Shown in pieces: positions 4,889-6,777 of a DNA stretch of 6,777 nt. Below the pieces are notes generated by a model, which saw only the letters and a program-made list of their open reading frames with translations, had not been told where the DNA came from and searched no databases. How positions within the stretch are numbered: the stretch's first letter is position 1; each line of letters begins with the position of its first letter. Position numbers and translations under genes: made by a program. This DNA is from Actinomycetales bacterium (GTDB lineage: Bacteria > Actinomycetota > Actinomycetes > Actinomycetales > Microbacteriaceae), in contig JAATFJ010000100.1 of assembly GCA_015655255.1 (NCBI GenBank), positions 1 through 6,777 on the forward strand. Direction: 5' to 3'.

Positions 4889-6777
4889 TCAGCCGAGAGA
4901 GTCCACACGGAAGTCGTCGAAGGTGACCACTCCCGTTCCCGTCGCCGCGCCGGACCGGTTCGCGTGCAGCCCCACGGCACCGGTGGCGTCGAGCCCCGCC
5001 GTGTCGACGACGCTCGTCTGCCAGTTCTCCGGCTCCGTCGTCCCCGCGCGCCACAGCTTCGCGGAGATGGTCGTGGGCGTTCCCCCGCTCACCTCGGTCT
5101 TCAGGGTGAAGGAGTCGCCCGCCGCGCGGGTGATGCCGGGGACGACATACGTCTTGAGCACCGTCGAGCCGCGCTGGATGACGATCCAGACGCTGCCGTT
5201 GGCGTGCAGCCAGGAGCGCACCGTGTAGTTGTCCGTGGACGAGGCGCGCGCGAGGAGACCCGCGTAGGTGGATCCCGCCGAGGGCGCGACGTCGAGGGAG
5301 AAGGTCGCCTGCATGCTGACGTTCTGCAGCGCCGTGGAGTTGAGCAGGACGTTACGCGTTCCCGAAGGGGCGAGCGACAGTGTGCCCACGCCGTTGCTGA
5401 CCGCCGCCGCGGAGGCGGAGCCTCCGCTCACGCTCCAGTCGCCGCCGCTCGTGGCCGTCCCCCAGCCGCCCGTCAGGGTGCGGGAGAAGTCGTCACTCGC
5501 GGCGGGAAGGTCGGCGGGCTCGCCGTCGGGGGCGCTCACGGCGACCTCGGCGGTGGTTGTCACTGTCGCCCCCTCATCGTCCGTGACGGTGAGGGTGATC
5601 GTGTACGTCCCTGCGGCGGTGTACTCGTGCACCGCGGCCGCGTCCGCTCCCGCTGCGGAGCCGTCGCCCCAGTCCCAGGTGTAGGAGGCGATGGTGCCGT
5701 CGGCGTCGGAGGAGGCGGAGGCGTCGGCGGCGACGGACAGGCCGGAGACGGAGCTCGTGAACGAGGCGACGGGCGCCGCGTTCTCGGGTTCGGGTTCTGG
5801 TTCGGGTTCTGGTTCGGGTTCTGGCTCTGATTCGACGAGCGCGGCCGGGTCGACGACGCGCAGCGCATCGAAGCGGAAGCCTGCGGCCGAGGTCGCCGCG
5901 CCGCCGCGTGCCGCGTGCACGCTGATCCATCCGGTGCCCTGCAGCCCTGCTGTGGAGTCCGTGACCGTGAGCTGCCAGTCGGCGGGCTCGGTCGTGCCGT
6001 CCTTCCACGTCTTTGCCTGGATCGTCGTGGGCGAGGAGCCCGTCACCTGCACGCTGAGGTGGAACTGCTCACCGGCCGCCCACGTCGTCCCCAGCGCCTT
6101 GGTGCCGATCACCGTTCCCCCGCGCTGCACGACGAGCCAGAGGGTCCCGTCCGTGCGCATCCAGACGCGCGTCGTGTAGTCCGAGGTCGAGGACTGCCGC
6201 GCGGCGACGCCGATGTAGGAGCCTCCCGTGGACGGTGCCTGATCGTTGGAGTAGGTGATCGTCGTGATGCTGTCGCCGAGCGGGGTGCTCGTGAGAGCCA
6301 TGTTCCTCGTCTGCCCCGCGGGCAGGGTGAGCACGCCCGCGCCGTCCTGCACGGAGCCGACCGCGGCCGAGCCGTAGACGGCGGAGTAGGCGCCGCCCGT
6401 GTCCGCACTGCCCCAGCCGGAGGCGACGGAGCGCTCGAAGTCGTCGCGCACAGTGTAGGCAACCTCGGTGGCCGTGACGCTCTTCGCGAGCGTCGCGGTC
6501 CCCCCGACGCTGTCGGTCAGCGTGAGGGTCACGGTGTAGTCGCCGCCCGCAGCGTAGGTGTGCGTCGCCGTCGCGCCGCTTCCCGAGGCAGAGCCGTCTC
6601 CCCAGTCCCACGCGTAGTCGAGGCTCGCGCCGTCGGAGACCGTGGAGGCGGAGGCATCCACGGAGACGTCGAGCTTCGCGGCCGTGACGTCGAAGGCCGC
6701 CACGGGATCGTCGTGCGTGACCGTCGCGGTCTGCGCGGTCGTCGCGGTCGCACCGCGATCGTCGGTCACGGTGAGGG
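4889..6777 (-). CDS. Large PKD and LamG-like multidomain protein, presumably secreted (5' part beyond window edge)
   Basis: About 628 C-terminal residues are visible. The frame is open through the right edge, and the GTG at 6769 is a Val codon inside a PKD strand ([12 protein letters not shown]), not a start. Numbering from that codon, the order is: end of one PKD domain (1-18); PKD (about 21-104, WDWGDGS at 54-60); LamG-like beta-sandwich module A (about 105-307, opening [13 protein letters not shown]); Glu-Pro linker (315-328); second PKD (about 332-411, WDWGDGS at 365-371); module B (about 424-623, opening [12 protein letters not shown] and ending [10 protein letters not shown]). Such proteins are usually extracellular and bind glycan or other surface ligands. 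No catalytic domain, LPXTG motif, or C-terminal membrane helix is present; a signal peptide would lie outside the window. Composition is Ala/Ser/Thr/Gly-rich with almost no Cys, typical of exported actinobacterial proteins. The fold is fairly sure; ligand and role are unknown. Confidence 0.85.
   Translation of the reverse strand, partial: LTVTDDRGATATTAQTATVTHDDPVAAFDVTAAKLDVSVDASASTVSDGASLDYAWDWGDGSASGSGATATHTYAAGGDYTVTLTLTDSVGGTATLAKSVTATEVAYTVRDDFERSVASGWGSADTGGAYSAVYGSAAVGSVQDGAGVLTLPAGQTRNMALTSTPLGDSITTITYSNDQAPSTGGSYIGVAARQSSTSDYTTRVWMRTDGTLWLVVQRGGTVIGTKALGTTWAAGEQFHLSVQVTGSSPTTIQAKTWKDGTTEPADWQLTVTDSTAGLQGTGWISVHAARGGAATSAAGFRFDALRVVDPAALVESEPEPEPEPEPEPEPENAAPVASFTSSVSGLSVAADASASSDADGTIASYTWDWGDGSAAGADAAAVHEYTAAGTYTITLTVTDDEGATVTTTAEVAVSAPDGEPADLPAASDDFSRTLTGGWGTATSGGDWSVSGGSASAAAVSNGVGTLSLAPSGTRNVLLNSTALQNVSMQATFSLDVAPSAGSTYAGLLARASSTDNYTVRSWLHANGSVWIVIQRGSTVLKTYVVPGITRAAGDSFTLKTEVSGGTPTTISAKLWRAGTTEPENWQTSVVDTAGLDATGAVGLHANRSGAATGTGVVTFDDFRVDSLG
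4901..5776 (-). repeat. PKD + LamG-like repeat unit, copy 2
   Basis: Second copy of the unit described at 5849-6709 (residues 332-623). It ends the protein five residues after its final beta strand. The PKD-to-sandwich joint here carries an extra linker ([13 protein letters not shown]) that copy 1 lacks. Confidence 0.8.
5786..5827 (-). repeat. Tandem 12-bp repeat encoding a (Glu-Pro)7 linker
   Basis: Seven Glu-Pro pairs are encoded with proline codons alternating CCC and CCA, nearly all with GAA for Glu. This gives a 12-bp period (GAACCCGAACCA read on the coding strand, about 3.5 units). The linker joins sandwich module A to the next PKD domain and should form a stiff, acidic spacer. GAA and CCA are unusual for this very GC-rich gene, so the tract looks like a replication-slippage microsatellite. 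A gain or loss of one unit stays in frame. Confidence 0.9.
5849..6709 (-). repeat. PKD + LamG-like repeat unit, copy 1
   Basis: This PKD domain plus sandwich module (residues 21-307) is homologous to the unit at 4901-5776. Shared landmarks are WDWGDGS, DDF-R----GWG, TRN, GSY/TYAG or GVAAR, Y--R-W, the V-QRG-TV strand, SPTTI/TPTTI, GTTEP-(D/N)WQ, and GLQGTG/GLDATG before H A-R. Protein identity is clear by eye, but the DNA has diverged, so the duplication is not recent. Confidence 0.8.
6716..6777 (-). other. C-terminal fragment of a further PKD domain at the window edge
   Basis: [20 protein letters not shown] matches the last two strands of a PKD fold and is nearly the same as [19 protein letters not shown] at the end of the second full PKD domain. 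It shows that the repeat series continues beyond the right edge. Confidence 0.75.

Noticed and set aside
4772..5830. Plus-strand open frame opposite the PKD/LamG gene, with a Gly-Phe-Trp repeat at its end
   Set aside because: It is a shadow: the GFWFGFWF repeat is just the Glu-Pro microsatellite read on the other strand, and the rest is Arg/Gly-rich.
5780..5833. Repeat tract as a CRISPR array or origin iterons
   Set aside because: The period is 12 bp with no spacers, and it translates cleanly to a Glu-Pro linker within a confident gene.
6769..6769. GTG at 6769 as the start of the PKD/LamG gene
   Set aside because: It codes for Val within the PKD strand LTVTDD, and the frame stays open to the window edge, so the gene begins outside.

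Overview
This GC-rich window reads as part of a cell-surface polysaccharide (exopolysaccharide or cell-wall glycopolymer) export and assembly locus from a high-GC Gram-positive bacterium. An actinomycete is likely, and Microbacteriaceae is my best guess from overall style (very high GC, GTG starts, PKD plus LamG-like secreted proteins), but no marker gene fixes the taxon.

Layout, left to right. (1) Minus strand, running off the left edge: a Wzz-type chain-length / co-polymerase protein with two membrane helices. It is probably the N-terminal half of a polysaccharide tyrosine autokinase. (2) A divergent gap of about 280 bp that must hold promoters for both flanking units; it contains a short inverted repeat but no convincing -35/-10 pair. 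(3) Plus strand: a polysaccharide pyruvyl transferase followed closely by a Wzx-type flippase, a likely two-gene operon. (4) Minus strand, converging on the flippase and overlapping its 3' end by 32 bp: an O-antigen ligase/polymerase (Wzy-like) membrane protein. (5) Minus strand, upstream of the polymerase with a 59 bp gap and running off the right edge: a large repetitive protein, presumably secreted, built of PKD domains alternating with LamG-like beta-sandwich modules and containing a Glu-Pro repeat linker.

How they fit together (inference from families): glycosyltransferases outside the window build a lipid-linked repeat unit. The pyruvyl transferase decorates it, the flippase moves it across the membrane, and the polymerase joins the units. 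The Wzz/kinase protein sets chain length. The large PKD/LamG protein shares strand and probably transcription with the polymerase, so it is a candidate matrix or surface protein that works with the polymer. No glycosyltransferase, RNA gene, mobile element or CRISPR array is visible. The genes are recognisable families. What deserves a second look is the pairing of polymer pyruvylation with a giant modular binding-type protein, and the overlapping convergent flippase and polymerase genes.
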